Below, piece after piece: positions 24,466-33,289 of a DNA stretch of 64,000 nt (positions are counted from its first letter, which is position 1; every line of letters begins with the position of its first letter). Below the pieces are notes generated by a model. That model worked only from the letters and a program-made list of their open reading frames with translations, ran no database searches and was not told the DNA's origin. Where the stretch lies: assembly GCF_004963255.1 (NCBI RefSeq), contig NZ_SUGA01000004.1, positions 224,209 to 288,208 on the forward strand. Reading direction: 5' to 3'. The position numbers and the translations under genes are program-made. The DNA comes from Mesorhizobium sp. Its GTDB lineage: Bacteria > Pseudomonadota > Alphaproteobacteria > Rhizobiales > Rhizobiaceae.

Positions 24466-24897
24466 TCAGTTGGTCACGACGATCCGCGTGTTGCCGAAGC
24501 CGGCTTCCTTGACCATCGCGTAGAAGGTCGCGGCGTTGGCCGGATGCAGGCGCACGCAGCCATGCGACGCCGGGCGCCCGAGATGTCTCACCGCTCCGGT
24601 GCCGTGAATGGCGTAGCCGCCGTGGAAGAACACGGAATACGGCATCGGCGAGTTGTCATACTTGCGCGAATACCACATCCGGGCAGTCCATTGCGGCCGG
24701 TAGCTGCCGCGCGGCGTGAAATAGCCAGGTCGCGCCGTCGACACGCTCCAGCGGTAGAGCACCTGGCCATATTTGCTGACGGTCATGGTCTGCGACGAGA
24801 CGTCGATATTGGCGACCAGGTTGGCTGCCCGGCTTGCGACGGACATGCCGAACAACGCTGTCGCCAGCACGGTTGCCATGAGAACGAACTTTTTCAT
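24466..24897 (-). CDS. L,D-transpeptidase (YkuD domain)
   Basis: Exported protein of 143 residues with a signal peptide (LMATVLATALFGMSVASRA) and a YkuD domain. The active-site motif is complete: His98 in YAIHGT, then SHGCVRL with His112 and nucleophile Cys114. Such enzymes make 3-3 peptidoglycan cross-links or attach lipoproteins to peptidoglycan, which is important in Rhizobiales where L,D-cross-links are abundant. The start at 24897 is set by the signal peptide and AAGGGG upstream. It converges with lpxXL (gap 19 bases). Confidence 0.92.
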   Translation of the reverse strand: MKKFVLMATVLATALFGMSVASRAANLVANIDVSSQTMTVSKYGQVLYRWSVSTARPGYFTPRGSYRPQWTARMWYSRKYDNSPMPYSVFFHGGYAIHGTGAVRHLGRPASHGCVRLHPANAATFYAMVKEAGFGNTRIVVTN

Positions 24898-25157
24898 GCG
24901 ATCAAACCCCTTTGATTGCCCCTGCCATTGACGCGGTTTTTCCATCTTTTTGCCGGCAGATGCGTTAAGTACCACACACTCCTTGACGAATCCGCCAATC
25001 CAATCCGATGAATTTGAACGATTTTCCCGGCATAGTTGCCGCCTCGACACGCACCCTCTGAGGTTTAAGCCTGGCCTTGGGCCATGCCCGGATCGTCCTG
25101 TGGCAATGAGCGACTCGTTGCTTGCAAAAGTGCTGCGTTCCTTCTTCAATCCACCGA

Positions 25158-26453
25158 ATGAGTGAACGACTTCGCATGAATGAGCGACTTCTCGGGGCGG
25201 TCGAGGACCGGGCCGACGACCTGGTTGCCCTGACCGCGGACCTGATCCGCTTCCCGACCGTCAATCCGCCCGGCGAAGCCTACCGGCCATGCGCCGAGTT
25301 CCTGGGCGCCCGCTTGAAGAAACTCGGCTTCGAAACCGAATTCATCCGCGCCGAGGGCGCGCCCGGCGACAGCGACCGCTATCCCCGCGTCAACGTAGTC
25401 GCCCGCTTCGACGGCCGCTCGCCCGGCCCCTGCGTGCATTTCAACTCGCATATCGACGTGGTCGAGGCGGGCGACGGCTGGACCGTCGATCCCTTTGCCG
25501 GCGTGGTGAAGGACGGCAGGGTCTATGGCCGCGGCGCCTGCGACATGAAGGGCGGCCTGGCGGCCTCCATCATCGCCGTCGAAGCCTTCATGGAAGCCTA
25601 TCCGGATTTCCCCGGCGCCATCGAGATCTCGGGCACGGCTGACGAGGAATCGGGCGGCTTCGGCGGCGTCGCCCATCTGGCAAGGCTCGGCTATTTCTCC
25701 AAGCCGAAGGTCGACCACGTCATCATCCCGGAGCCCTTGAACAAGGATCGCATCTGCCTTGGCCATCGCGGCGTCTGGTGGGCCGAGATCGAGACCAAGG
25801 GCGAGATCGCGCATGGCTCGATGCCGTTCCTCGGCGACAATGCGGTGCGCCATATGGGCGCCGTGCTGCAGGCCTTCGAGGAGGAACTATTCCCGGCGCT
25901 CGACCGCAAGATGACGCGCATGCCGGTGGTGCCGGAAGGCGCCCGGCGCTCGACCATGAACATTAATTCCATCCATGGCGGCCAGACCGAGGATTTCCGG
26001 CCGGGGCTTCCCTCGCCCAACGTGCCGGATTGGTGCCGGCTCACCATAGACCGGCGCTTCCTGCTCGAAGAGGACATCGCCACCGTCAAGGGCGAGGTCA
26101 CCGGCATCCTCGAGCGGCTGAAACGCGAGCGCAAGAAATTCGACTACGAGATCCGCGACCTGATGGAGGTGCTGCCGCTGATGACCGAGCGCGACGCGCC
26201 AGTGGTGAAGGCCGTCGCGAAAGGCATCATGGAGGTGTTCGACCGCGAACCCGACTATGTGATCTCGCCCGGCACCTACGACCAGAAGCATGTCGCGCGC
26301 CTCGGCCACCTCTACGACTGCATCGCCTATGGCCCAGGCATTCTCGACCTCGCGCATAGGCCGGACGAATGGGTGGGCATCGCCGACATGGTGGAATCGG
26401 CCAAGGTGATGGCGATCGGGCTCAATGTGCTCTTGCGCGGCACGACCGGCTAA
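25158..26453 (+). CDS. ArgE/DapE family deacylase (M20 metallopeptidase)
   Basis: M20-family amidohydrolase of about 431 residues. Metal and catalytic motifs are visible: HFNSHIDVVEAGDGW (first His and catalytic Asp), GRGACDMKGGLA (bridging Asp) and GTADEESGG (catalytic and metal Glu). Family enzymes remove acyl groups from amino acids (acetylornithine, succinyl-diaminopimelate) or small peptides. Since a peptide-type ABC importer follows on the same strand, a role in processing imported N-acyl amino acids or peptides is likely. Start choice is uncertain: ATG at 25158 and 25176 both fit and neither has a strong ribosome site. Confidence 0.88.
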   Translation: MSERLRMNERLLGAVEDRADDLVALTADLIRFPTVNPPGEAYRPCAEFLGARLKKLGFETEFIRAEGAPGDSDRYPRVNVVARFDGRSPGPCVHFNSHIDVVEAGDGWTVDPFAGVVKDGRVYGRGACDMKGGLAASIIAVEAFMEAYPDFPGAIEISGTADEESGGFGGVAHLARLGYFSKPKVDHVIIPEPLNKDRICLGHRGVWWAEIETKGEIAHGSMPFLGDNAVRHMGAVLQAFEEELFPALDRKMTRMPVVPEGARRSTMNINSIHGGQTEDFRPGLPSPNVPDWCRLTIDRRFLLEEDIATVKGEVTGILERLKRERKKFDYEIRDLMEVLPLMTERDAPVVKAVAKGIMEVFDREPDYVISPGTYDQKHVARLGHLYDCIAYGPGILDLAHRPDEWVGIADMVESAKVMAIGLNVLLRGTTG

Positions 26454-26568
26454 TGGGCAAAAACATTCCGCCTGGCGCCGCCCGGCAGCACGAAACGCAA
26501 TTTACTCGCGCGCCAAATCACGCTTCTATCCGCCAGCTTGAGCAAGTTTGAGCAATGGGAGTTCAGCG

Positions 26569-28050
26569 ATGAGACTGTGGAAGACCATCCTGGCCGCGGC
26601 TGTGCTGTCGCTTGCCGCCGCCACCTCGGCCTTTGCCGCGCGCACCGACCTCACGCTCGGCATCGTGCTCGAGCCGCCACATCTCGATCCAACCGCCGGC
26701 GCGGCCGCGGCCATCGGCGAAGTCACCTATGCCAATGTCTTTGAAGGGTTGACCCGCATCGACGACAACGGCCAGGTTCAGCCCGCTCTCGCCGAGAGCT
26801 GGGCAGTCTCCGACGACGGCAAGGCCTACACGTTCAAGCTGCATTCCGGCGTGAAGTTCCACGATGGCTCGGCCTTCAGCGCCGACGACGTGAAATTCTC
26901 GCTGGATCGTGCGCGTGCCAAGGATTCGCTCAATCCGCAAAAGCAGCTCTTTGCCCACATCACCGATGTCACGGTGGTCGATCCGGCGACCGTCAAGGTC
27001 ACTCTCGACGGGCCGCAGGGCAGCTTCCTTTACGACATGGGCCAGGTTGCGGCGGTGATCGTGGCGAAGGGGTCGGCCGACGGCAACAAGGACAAGCCGA
27101 TCGGCACCGGTCCCTTCAAGCTCGATCACTGGGCCAAGGGTTCCGAGATCACGCTCGTCAAGAACCCGGACTACTGGGGTACAGCCGCCGCGCTCGACAA
27201 GGCGACATTCCGTATCGTCCCCGACGTGGCCGCGGCCGTCCCCGCCTTGCTCTCGGGCGACATCCAGGCTTTCGCCAACATGCCCGCGCAGGACGCGCTC
27301 GGGCAGATCCAGTCCGACCCGCGCTTCAGTGTCGTGATCGGTTCGACCGAGGGCGAGACGATCCTGTCGATCAACAACAAGAAGCCCCCCTTCGACAAGC
27401 TCGCAGTGCGGCAGGCGCTTGCCTCGGCGATCGATCGCAATGCCATCATCGCAGCCGCCTCGAACGGTCTTGGAAAGCCGATCGGCTCTCATTTCTCGCC
27501 AGGCGACGCGGGCTATGTCGATCTCACCGGCGTCTACCCGCACGACATCGCCAAGGCCAAGGAGTATCTGAAGGAAGCAGGGCTGGAGAACGGCTTCTCG
27601 GCCACGATCAAGCTGCCGCCTGTGCCCTACGCACGCGACGGCGGCCAGGTGATTCAGTCCCAGCTGAAGGAGATCGGGATCGATCTGCAGATCATCCCGG
27701 TCGAATGGGCGGAGTGGCTGAGCCAGGTCTTCACCAACAAGGACTACGACCTGACGATCGTTTCCCATGTCGAGCCCAATGACATCGATATCTATTCGCG
27801 GCCCGGCTACTATTTCCAGTATGACAACCCGAAGTTCAACGATGTGATCAAGGCGCTTGGCAGCACGGTCGACAAGGACAAGAGGCTGGAGCTGCTGGGC
27901 GAAGCGCAGAAGATTCTCGCCCACGACGTGCCCGCCGTCTACCTGTTCGAGCTGCCCAAGATTGGCGTCTGGGACGCCAAGCTGCAGGGCATGTGGACGA
28001 ACTGGCCGATCGAGGCGGATGATCTCACCAAGGTGAAGTGGACGGATTGA
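26569..28050 (+). CDS. ABC transporter substrate-binding protein, peptide/opine/nickel (family 5)
   Basis: Periplasmic binding protein of 493 residues. The signal peptide (ILAAAVLSLAAATSAFA) is followed by the family 5 pattern: LEPPHLDPTAGAAAAIGEVTY, LAESWAVSDDGKAYTFKL, VKFHDGSAFSADDVKFS, GTGPFKLDHWAKGSEITL. It captures the ligand for the permeases and ATPase downstream. GGGAG lies seven bases before the ATG at 26569. Family 5 proteins bind di- or oligopeptides, opines, nickel chelates and some glycosides; the deacylase upstream makes N-acyl peptides or amino acids attractive, but this is not shown by sequence. Confidence 0.93.
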   Translation: MRLWKTILAAAVLSLAAATSAFAARTDLTLGIVLEPPHLDPTAGAAAAIGEVTYANVFEGLTRIDDNGQVQPALAESWAVSDDGKAYTFKLHSGVKFHDGSAFSADDVKFSLDRARAKDSLNPQKQLFAHITDVTVVDPATVKVTLDGPQGSFLYDMGQVAAVIVAKGSADGNKDKPIGTGPFKLDHWAKGSEITLVKNPDYWGTAAALDKATFRIVPDVAAAVPALLSGDIQAFANMPAQDALGQIQSDPRFSVVIGSTEGETILSINNKKPPFDKLAVRQALASAIDRNAIIAAASNGLGKPIGSHFSPGDAGYVDLTGVYPHDIAKAKEYLKEAGLENGFSATIKLPPVPYARDGGQVIQSQLKEIGIDLQIIPVEWAEWLSQVFTNKDYDLTIVSHVEPNDIDIYSRPGYYFQYDNPKFNDVIKALGSTVDKDKRLELLGEAQKILAHDVPAVYLFELPKIGVWDAKLQGMWTNWPIEADDLTKVKWTD

Positions 28051-28078
28051 GCCCGGCGCGATCACCGGATCGCTTCCC

Positions 28079-29026
28079 ATGACCGCCTACCTCCTGAAAC
28101 GCCTCATCATCGCAGCCCTAACCCTGGTGCTGGCCTCGATGGTGGTGTTCGCCGTCATGGAGGTCCTGCCCGGCGATCCGGCGCGCCTGATGCTGGGCCT
28201 CAATGCCGGCGCCGACCAGGTGGAGTTGCTGCGCAACCAGATGGGGCTGAACGCGCCGCTGCTGCTGCGCTACCTGCACTGGGCGGGCGGCTTGCTCAGC
28301 CTCGATTTCGGCCGCTCCTACACCTATTCGGTGCCCGTCATCGACCTGGTGCGTGAACGCATCGCCGTCTCCCTGCCCCTGGCGCTGATCGCGCTGGCGC
28401 TCTCGACCATCATCGCCATTCCGGTCGGCGTGTTCTCGGCCAGCCGCCAGGGCCAAGCCGGCGATACGCTGGCCATGGGCGCGGCCCAGCTCGGCGTCGC
28501 GGTGCCGAATTTCTGGTTCGCGCTGATGCTGATCTATCTCTTCGCCGTCTGGCTGCGGCTCGTGCCGGCCGGCGGCTTCCCCGGTTGGGGCGCCGGTGCC
28601 TGGACGGCGTTGAAATCCCTGATCCTGCCGGCCGTGGCCCTCGCGCTGCCGCAGGCGGCGATCCTGGGGCGCGTCGCCCGCTCTGCGCTGGTCGAGGTCC
28701 TGAACGAGGATTATATCCGCACCGCGCGCGCCAAAGGCCTGCCATACCGCGCCGTGCTCTGGCGCCACGCGCTGCGCAATGCCATGATCCCGGTGCTCAC
28801 AATCCTCGGCCTGCAATTCGCCTTCCTGCTTGCCGGCACCATCATCATCGAGAATGTCTTCTACCTGCCCGGCCTCGGCCGGCTGATCTTCCAGGCCATC
28901 ACCCAGCGCGACCTGATCGTGGTCGAGAGCATTGTCATGCTTCTGGTCGCCGCCGTGATCCTGATCAACCTCCTCGTCGATTTCTCCTACGCCATCGTCG
29001 ACCCGCGCCTCAGAGGCCGGCAATGA
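28079..29026 (+). CDS. Peptide-type ABC transporter permease (DppB-like)
   Basis: Inner-membrane permease of 315 residues with about six helices. The typical N-terminus (LLKRLIIAALTLVLASMVVF), GDPARLML, LDFGRSYTYSVPV and the cytoplasmic coupling loop EDYIRTARAKGLPYRAVLWRHALRNA are present. It pairs with the DppC-like permease, whose ATG overlaps this stop codon (ATGA at 29023-29026), indicating translational coupling. Confidence 0.94.
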   Translation: MTAYLLKRLIIAALTLVLASMVVFAVMEVLPGDPARLMLGLNAGADQVELLRNQMGLNAPLLLRYLHWAGGLLSLDFGRSYTYSVPVIDLVRERIAVSLPLALIALALSTIIAIPVGVFSASRQGQAGDTLAMGAAQLGVAVPNFWFALMLIYLFAVWLRLVPAGGFPGWGAGAWTALKSLILPAVALALPQAAILGRVARSALVEVLNEDYIRTARAKGLPYRAVLWRHALRNAMIPVLTILGLQFAFLLAGTIIIENVFYLPGLGRLIFQAITQRDLIVVESIVMLLVAAVILINLLVDFSYAIVDPRLRGRQ

Positions 29027-29892
29027 CCATGCGCGTCGACCTTCCCGAGGAAACCCTTGCCGGCGTGCTGGCCAGGGCCTTCGGCAACCGCTCTTTCCTG
29101 ATCGGTCTGGTCATCACGTTGCTAATTCTGGCTGTCGCGCTCGTCTCCTTCGTCTGGACGCCTTACGACGTCACCAGGTTGGTGATCGCCGACAAGGCCC
29201 AGGCGCCCTCCTGGGCGCATTGGTTCGGCACCGACCATTTCGGCCGCGACATCCTGTCGATGGTCATGGTCGGCGCCCGCAATTCGATCGCAGTGGCGCT
29301 GGTCGCGGTCGGCATCGGCATGGGCATCGGCGTGCCGCTCGGCGCTCTGGCCGCCGCGCGGGGCGGACTGGCCGACGAGGCGCTGATGCGCGTCAACGAC
29401 GTCGTCTTCGCCTTTCCTGCCCTGCTTTCGGCGATCATGATCACCGCGATCTTCGGCCCCGGCGCCGTCAACGCCATCATCGCCATCGGCATCTTCAACA
29501 TACCTGTCTTCGCGCGCGTCGCCCGCGCCGGCGCACTGGCGATCTGGGCGCGCGAGTTCATCCTCGCCGCGCGGGCCGCCGGCAAGGGCATGACGCGCAT
29601 CACCGTCGAGCACATCCTGCCCAACATCGCGACGCTGCTGCTCGTCCAGGGCACCATCCAGTTCGCGCTCGGCATCCTCGCCGAAGCCGGGCTTTCCTAT
29701 GTCGGCCTGGGCGCGCAACCGCCGATGCCGAGCTGGGGCCGCATGCTGTTCGACGCCCAGACGCGCATGGTGACCGCGCCCTGGATGGCGATCTTTCCCG
29801 GCATGGCGATCGTCATTACCGTGCTCGGGCTGAACCTTCTCGGCGACGGCATCGCCGACATCCTCGATCCGAAATCGCGGCGGCGCCGATGA
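29023..29892 (+). CDS. Peptide-type ABC transporter permease (DppC-like)
   Basis: Second permease of the importer, 289 residues and about six helices. HWFGTDHFGRDILSMVMVGAR is the DppC hallmark, and AREFILAARAAGKGMTRITVEHILPN is the EAA-type loop that docks the ATPase. Start and stop both overlap neighbouring genes by four bases (ATGA), so all three are translated as a unit. Start at 29023; the ATG two codons later is also possible. Confidence 0.94.
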   Translation: MTMRVDLPEETLAGVLARAFGNRSFLIGLVITLLILAVALVSFVWTPYDVTRLVIADKAQAPSWAHWFGTDHFGRDILSMVMVGARNSIAVALVAVGIGMGIGVPLGALAAARGGLADEALMRVNDVVFAFPALLSAIMITAIFGPGAVNAIIAIGIFNIPVFARVARAGALAIWAREFILAARAAGKGMTRITVEHILPNIATLLLVQGTIQFALGILAEAGLSYVGLGAQPPMPSWGRMLFDAQTRMVTAPWMAIFPGMAIVITVLGLNLLGDGIADILDPKSRRRR

Positions 29893-31511
29893 GCCTGCTC
29901 GAGATCGAGAACCTGTCGCTTACGATCGGCGCCACGCCGATCCTCAAAGGCGTCGAACTGACGGTCGCGCCCGGCGAAGTCGTCGGCCTTGTCGGCGAAT
30001 CCGGCTCCGGCAAGTCAATGACGGCGCTGACAATCATGCAGCTCCTCCCTCATCTGGCGCGCGCCGAGGGTCGCGTGACCTTCGACGGCATCGACATCCT
30101 CGGCGCCACCGAAGACCAGATGTGCGCCTTGCGCGGCGACGATATCGGCATGGTTTTCCAGGAGCCGATGACGGCGCTCAATCCGGTCAAGACGATCGGC
30201 GAGCAGGTCGCCGAAGGCATCCGCTGGCACACGAAGACGAGCCGCGCCGAGGCCGAGGATCGCGCGCGAAAAATCCTCGACCGCGTCGGGCTGCCGGAAG
30301 CCAAATTCCCGCTGTCGCGCTATCCGCACGAACTGTCCGGCGGCCAGCGGCAGCGCGTCGTCATCGCCATTGCCTGCGCGCTGAAGCCAAAGCTCCTGAT
30401 CGCCGACGAGCCGACGACGGCGCTCGACGTGGTGCTGCAGGCTCAGATCCTCGACCTGTTGCGCGATCTGGTCCGCGAGAACCGGATGGGATTGCTGCTC
30501 ATCTCGCATGACCTCGCGGTGGTGACCGAGATGGCCGATCGCCTGACCATCCTGCGCCATGGCGAGGTGACGGAAGCCGGCGACACGGCACGCACGCTAT
30601 CTGAGCAGCAGCATCCCTATACGCGCGAGCTGGCGCTCGCCTCCATGCATGTGCCGGCGCGGCCGAAACCGCATCTTGCCGGCTCGGCAAGACCCTTGCT
30701 CGAAGTCGAAGGCGTCGGCCGGGACTATCCGGGCCGGCGCACATCCCTGTTCCGGCCGGCGCAGCCGATCCGCGCCGTCGACAATGTCTCGCTCACCATT
30801 GAGCCCGCGCAATCCGTGGCGCTCGTCGGCCGCTCGGGCTGCGGCAAGTCCACGCTTGCCCGCATGATCCTCGCCTTGGACAAGCCGACGGCGGGCACGA
30901 TCCGCTTTCGCGGCGAGGCCATCACCGGAAAAGCGGAGGCCGAGCTGAAGCCGGCCCGGCGCGACATGCAGGTCGTGTTCCAGGATCCCTACGGCTCTTT
31001 CGACCCGCGCCAGAAGGTGCAGAGACTGGTGGCCGAACCGCTGCATCTTCTGGAAAAGCAGCCGGCGCAGGCCGAGCGCCGCGAGATGGTCGCGCATGCG
31101 CTGCACGAAGTCGGGCTCGGTCCGCGCGACATGGACAAATATCCGCATGAATTCTCGGGCGGCCAGCGCCAGCGCCTGTCGATCGCCCGCGCCATCATCA
31201 CCCGCCCAAAGCTGGTGGTGGCCGACGAGCCGGTCTCGGCGCTCGATGTCTCGATCCGCGCCCAGATCCTCGATCTCTTCGCCGAGCTCAATCAGAAGCT
31301 CGGCATCGCCTATCTGTTCATCACCCATGACCTGACGGTCGCCCGCGCCATGGCGGACGAGGTGCTGGTGATGCATGAAGGCAAGATCGTCGAGCGTGGC
31401 CGGACCGCCGACGTGCTCGACCATCCGCGCTCCGAAGCGGCGCGGGCGCTGGTCGCGGCGGCGCCCGATCTTCACCGAGCCATCGCGCGACGCATACAGG
31501 AACAGGGCTAA
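29889..31511 (+). CDS. Fused dual ABC ATPase of the peptide-type importer (DppDF-like)
   Basis: A single 540-residue protein holds two ATPase domains. The first has Walker A GESGSGKS, signature LSGGQRQRV and Walker [13 protein letters not shown]. The second has Walker [10 protein letters not shown], signature SGGQRQRLS and Walker [12 protein letters not shown]. Each domain ends with a family-typical extension ([14 protein letters not shown] after the first). Such DppD-DppF fusions are common in rhizobial family 5 importers. It completes the system: binding protein, two permeases and ATPase, all in one operon behind the deacylase gene. Confidence 0.94.
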   Translation: MSLLEIENLSLTIGATPILKGVELTVAPGEVVGLVGESGSGKSMTALTIMQLLPHLARAEGRVTFDGIDILGATEDQMCALRGDDIGMVFQEPMTALNPVKTIGEQVAEGIRWHTKTSRAEAEDRARKILDRVGLPEAKFPLSRYPHELSGGQRQRVVIAIACALKPKLLIADEPTTALDVVLQAQILDLLRDLVRENRMGLLLISHDLAVVTEMADRLTILRHGEVTEAGDTARTLSEQQHPYTRELALASMHVPARPKPHLAGSARPLLEVEGVGRDYPGRRTSLFRPAQPIRAVDNVSLTIEPAQSVALVGRSGCGKSTLARMILALDKPTAGTIRFRGEAITGKAEAELKPARRDMQVVFQDPYGSFDPRQKVQRLVAEPLHLLEKQPAQAERREMVAHALHEVGLGPRDMDKYPHEFSGGQRQRLSIARAIITRPKLVVADEPVSALDVSIRAQILDLFAELNQKLGIAYLFITHDLTVARAMADEVLVMHEGKIVERGRTADVLDHPRSEAARALVAAAPDLHRAIARRIQEQG

Positions 31512-31529
31512 GCCAGCCGGCGGGGCAGG

Positions 31530-31961
31530 CTATTCCTCTGGCTTCACCAGATCGACCGGACTGATATCGAGCAGGTCGAGCGTGCGGCGCAGCAGCTTCA
31601 CCTCGCTCTCAGCCAACCTGGCATCGGCCTTTGCGATCTCGGCCATGTGGCGCGCGAGCAGCTTCCGGCGCTCGACATCGAGGTCGCGGAACAGCGCGAT
31701 CGCCTGCGAGCCGTTGGTTTCGTAGCCATAATCGTTGAGATATTCAATGACGCTGTCGATCGAGGCCTCGGGGATGCCGAAGGCTTCCCTACATATGCGA
31801 CGGAAGACGACCATCTCGCTCTCCGAGACCGAACCGTCGGCCAGGATCATGCGGAACAGCATCAGGAGTTCCGCCGACAGCACCGGATCGTCCGCCACCT
31901 TGCGCACGCCCGGGTCACCGTCGAAGATCGAACGTATCTGGTCGAGCAGCGCCATCGCCAT
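31530..31961 (-). CDS. TerB-family protein
   Basis: Helical protein of 143 residues with a TerB-like domain: LLMLFRMILADGSVSESEMVVFRRICREAFGI followed by a second helical stretch ending in VKLLRRTLDLL (quoted in parts). Acidic residues in ADGSVSESE match the metal-binding helix hairpins of TerB. TerB proteins link to tellurite resistance and membrane stress, but single-copy rhizobial members have no known role. GGGGAG precedes two nearby ATGs (31961 and 31955). It converges with the ATPase gene and is not part of a ter operon. Confidence 0.82.
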   Translation of the reverse strand: MAMALLDQIRSIFDGDPGVRKVADDPVLSAELLMLFRMILADGSVSESEMVVFRRICREAFGIPEASIDSVIEYLNDYGYETNGSQAIALFRDLDVERRKLLARHMAEIAKADARLAESEVKLLRRTLDLLDISPVDLVKPEE

Positions 31962-31993
31962 CAAGCTCCCCTTTCCGATTCCACCTGATTGTT

Positions 31994-32040
31994 AGAGCAA
32001 TTCCAGGAAAAGTGTGAAGCGGTTTTCCGTCCGGAATTGC
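31994..32040. repeat. Short rhizobial palindromic repeat
   Basis: Imperfect inverted repeat: left arm GCAATTCCAGGAAAA at 31997-32011 and right arm TTTTCCGTCCGGAATTGC at 32023-32040, around GTGTGAAGCGG. It lies between the TerB gene and the TSUP transporter and looks like one of the small dispersed palindromes of rhizobial genomes. A partial match to its left arm (AGTTCCAGGAAAAGCGG) occurs just before lpxXL at 23437. Confidence 0.55.
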
Positions 32041-32161
32041 GGCAAAGCAGCGGACAGAGCGGTTCGGCGTGTAACGGCGAGCCGCTCTGTCTCGGAATCG
32101 CCCTTGCGCAAACGGGGCGAGCGTGGTGGAAGCTGCGGCTTCCTCCAGGCATCCCTCCCCG

Positions 32162-32947
32162 ATGATCGATCTTACCCTGCAGACCGTCCTCATCCTGATT
32201 GCTGCCGCCTTTGCGGCCGGCTTCGTCGACTCGATCGCCGGCGGCGGCGGGCTGATCACCATCCCGGCGCTGCTGCTCGCCGGCTTTTCGCCGGTCGCAG
32301 CCCTTGGCACGAACAAACTGCAAGGCATGTTCGGCTCCGGCTCGGCCACCATTCATTATGCGGCCAACGGCCAGGTCGACCTGCGCCGCCAGCTGCCGTC
32401 GGCGCTGCTGGCGCTTGTCGGTGGCGCGGTCGGGGCGCTTTTGGCGACGGTCGTTCCCGGCGACTTTCTGCGCGCCATCCTGCCGCTGCTCCTGATCGCC
32501 ATCGCGCTCTATTTCGCGCTGAAGCCGAACATGGACGATGTGGACCGCGCCGAGCGGCTGTCGCCTTTCCTGTTCGGGCTGATCATCCCGCCGCTGGTCG
32601 GCCTCTATGACGGTGTCTTCGGCCCCGGCGCAGGCTCCTTCTACATGCTCGCCTTCGTCACGCTTGCCGGCTACGGCGTGCTCAAGGCGACGGCGCACAC
32701 CAAGCTGCTCAATTTCGCCTCCAACATCGGCGGCTTCGTCGTCTTCGCCGCCGTCGGCGTCATCGACTGGAAGGTCGGCCTGATGATGGGCGTAGCACAA
32801 TTCATCGGCGCCCGCGTCGGCGCGAGCCTTGCCATCCGCATCGGCGCCAGGCTGATCAAGCCGCTGCTTGTGGTGGTCTGCCTGGCCCTAGCGATCAAGT
32901 TGTTAGCCGATCCCGCCAATCCGCTGCGCCAGCTCATTGGTGTATGA
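32162..32947 (+). CDS. TSUP family (TauE/SafE) membrane transporter
   Basis: Integral membrane protein of about 261 residues with eight predicted helices, in the sulfite exporter TauE/SafE family. The two repeated motifs are visible: FVDSIAGGGGLITIPALLLAG in the first half and GLYDGVFGPGAGSFYML in the second. Family members move sulfite, sulfoacetate or other small organosulfur anions. The start at 32162 places helix one at the N-terminus; an upstream in-frame start would add 13 residues. Substrate unknown. Confidence 0.88.
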   Translation: MIDLTLQTVLILIAAAFAAGFVDSIAGGGGLITIPALLLAGFSPVAALGTNKLQGMFGSGSATIHYAANGQVDLRRQLPSALLALVGGAVGALLATVVPGDFLRAILPLLLIAIALYFALKPNMDDVDRAERLSPFLFGLIIPPLVGLYDGVFGPGAGSFYMLAFVTLAGYGVLKATAHTKLLNFASNIGGFVVFAAVGVIDWKVGLMMGVAQFIGARVGASLAIRIGARLIKPLLVVVCLALAIKLLADPANPLRQLIGV

Positions 32948-32999
32948 AGCGCCTGCTGGTAGACTCCAGGCGTTGCGAATCATGTTGGAGGGACCAGAC

Positions 33000-33170
33000 A
33001 TGAATCTCAGTGCACCCACCCAGATCGTGTTCATTATTTCGTTGGTCATCGCCGTCATCGGCCTTCTTGCCGCTCTTGGCGTTCTTGCATTCATTCCGCT
33101 TGCGTCCGTTTGGATCATGCTCATCGCCTACATCGTGCTCGCCGCCGGCTGTTTGATGCGCGGCGCTTGA
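33000..33170 (+). CDS. Small membrane protein of 56 residues
   Basis: Two hydrophobic helices fill this tiny protein (IVFIISLVIAVIGLLAALGV and VWIMLIAYIVLAAG). The ATG at 33000 has GGAGG eight bases upstream, and a strong terminator follows the stop by 25 bases, so it looks like a genuine one-gene unit or the end of the TSUP operon 52 bases upstream. I do not know a function; similar small two-helix proteins occur in many rhizobia. Confidence 0.72.
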   Translation: MNLSAPTQIVFIISLVIAVIGLLAALGVLAFIPLASVWIMLIAYIVLAAGCLMRGA

Positions 33171-33195
33171 AATTCGCAGATCTCAGGCAACTCGG

Positions 33196-33221
33196 AGCGC
33201 CCGGCCCTGCCGGGCGCTTTT
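33196..33221 (+). terminator. Rho-independent terminator after the small membrane protein
   Basis: Perfect nine-base-pair stem AGCGCCCGG / CCGGGCGCT with a five-base loop (CCCTG), followed by a T-run. Together with the convergent cobQ downstream it ends the rightward transcript. Confidence 0.85.
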
Positions 33222-33289
33222 GATGTCTCGCCAAGGCAACGACTCCAGCGATGCGGGAAAGTTGCCGTCAAACCTTCTGCATCGAGCAC

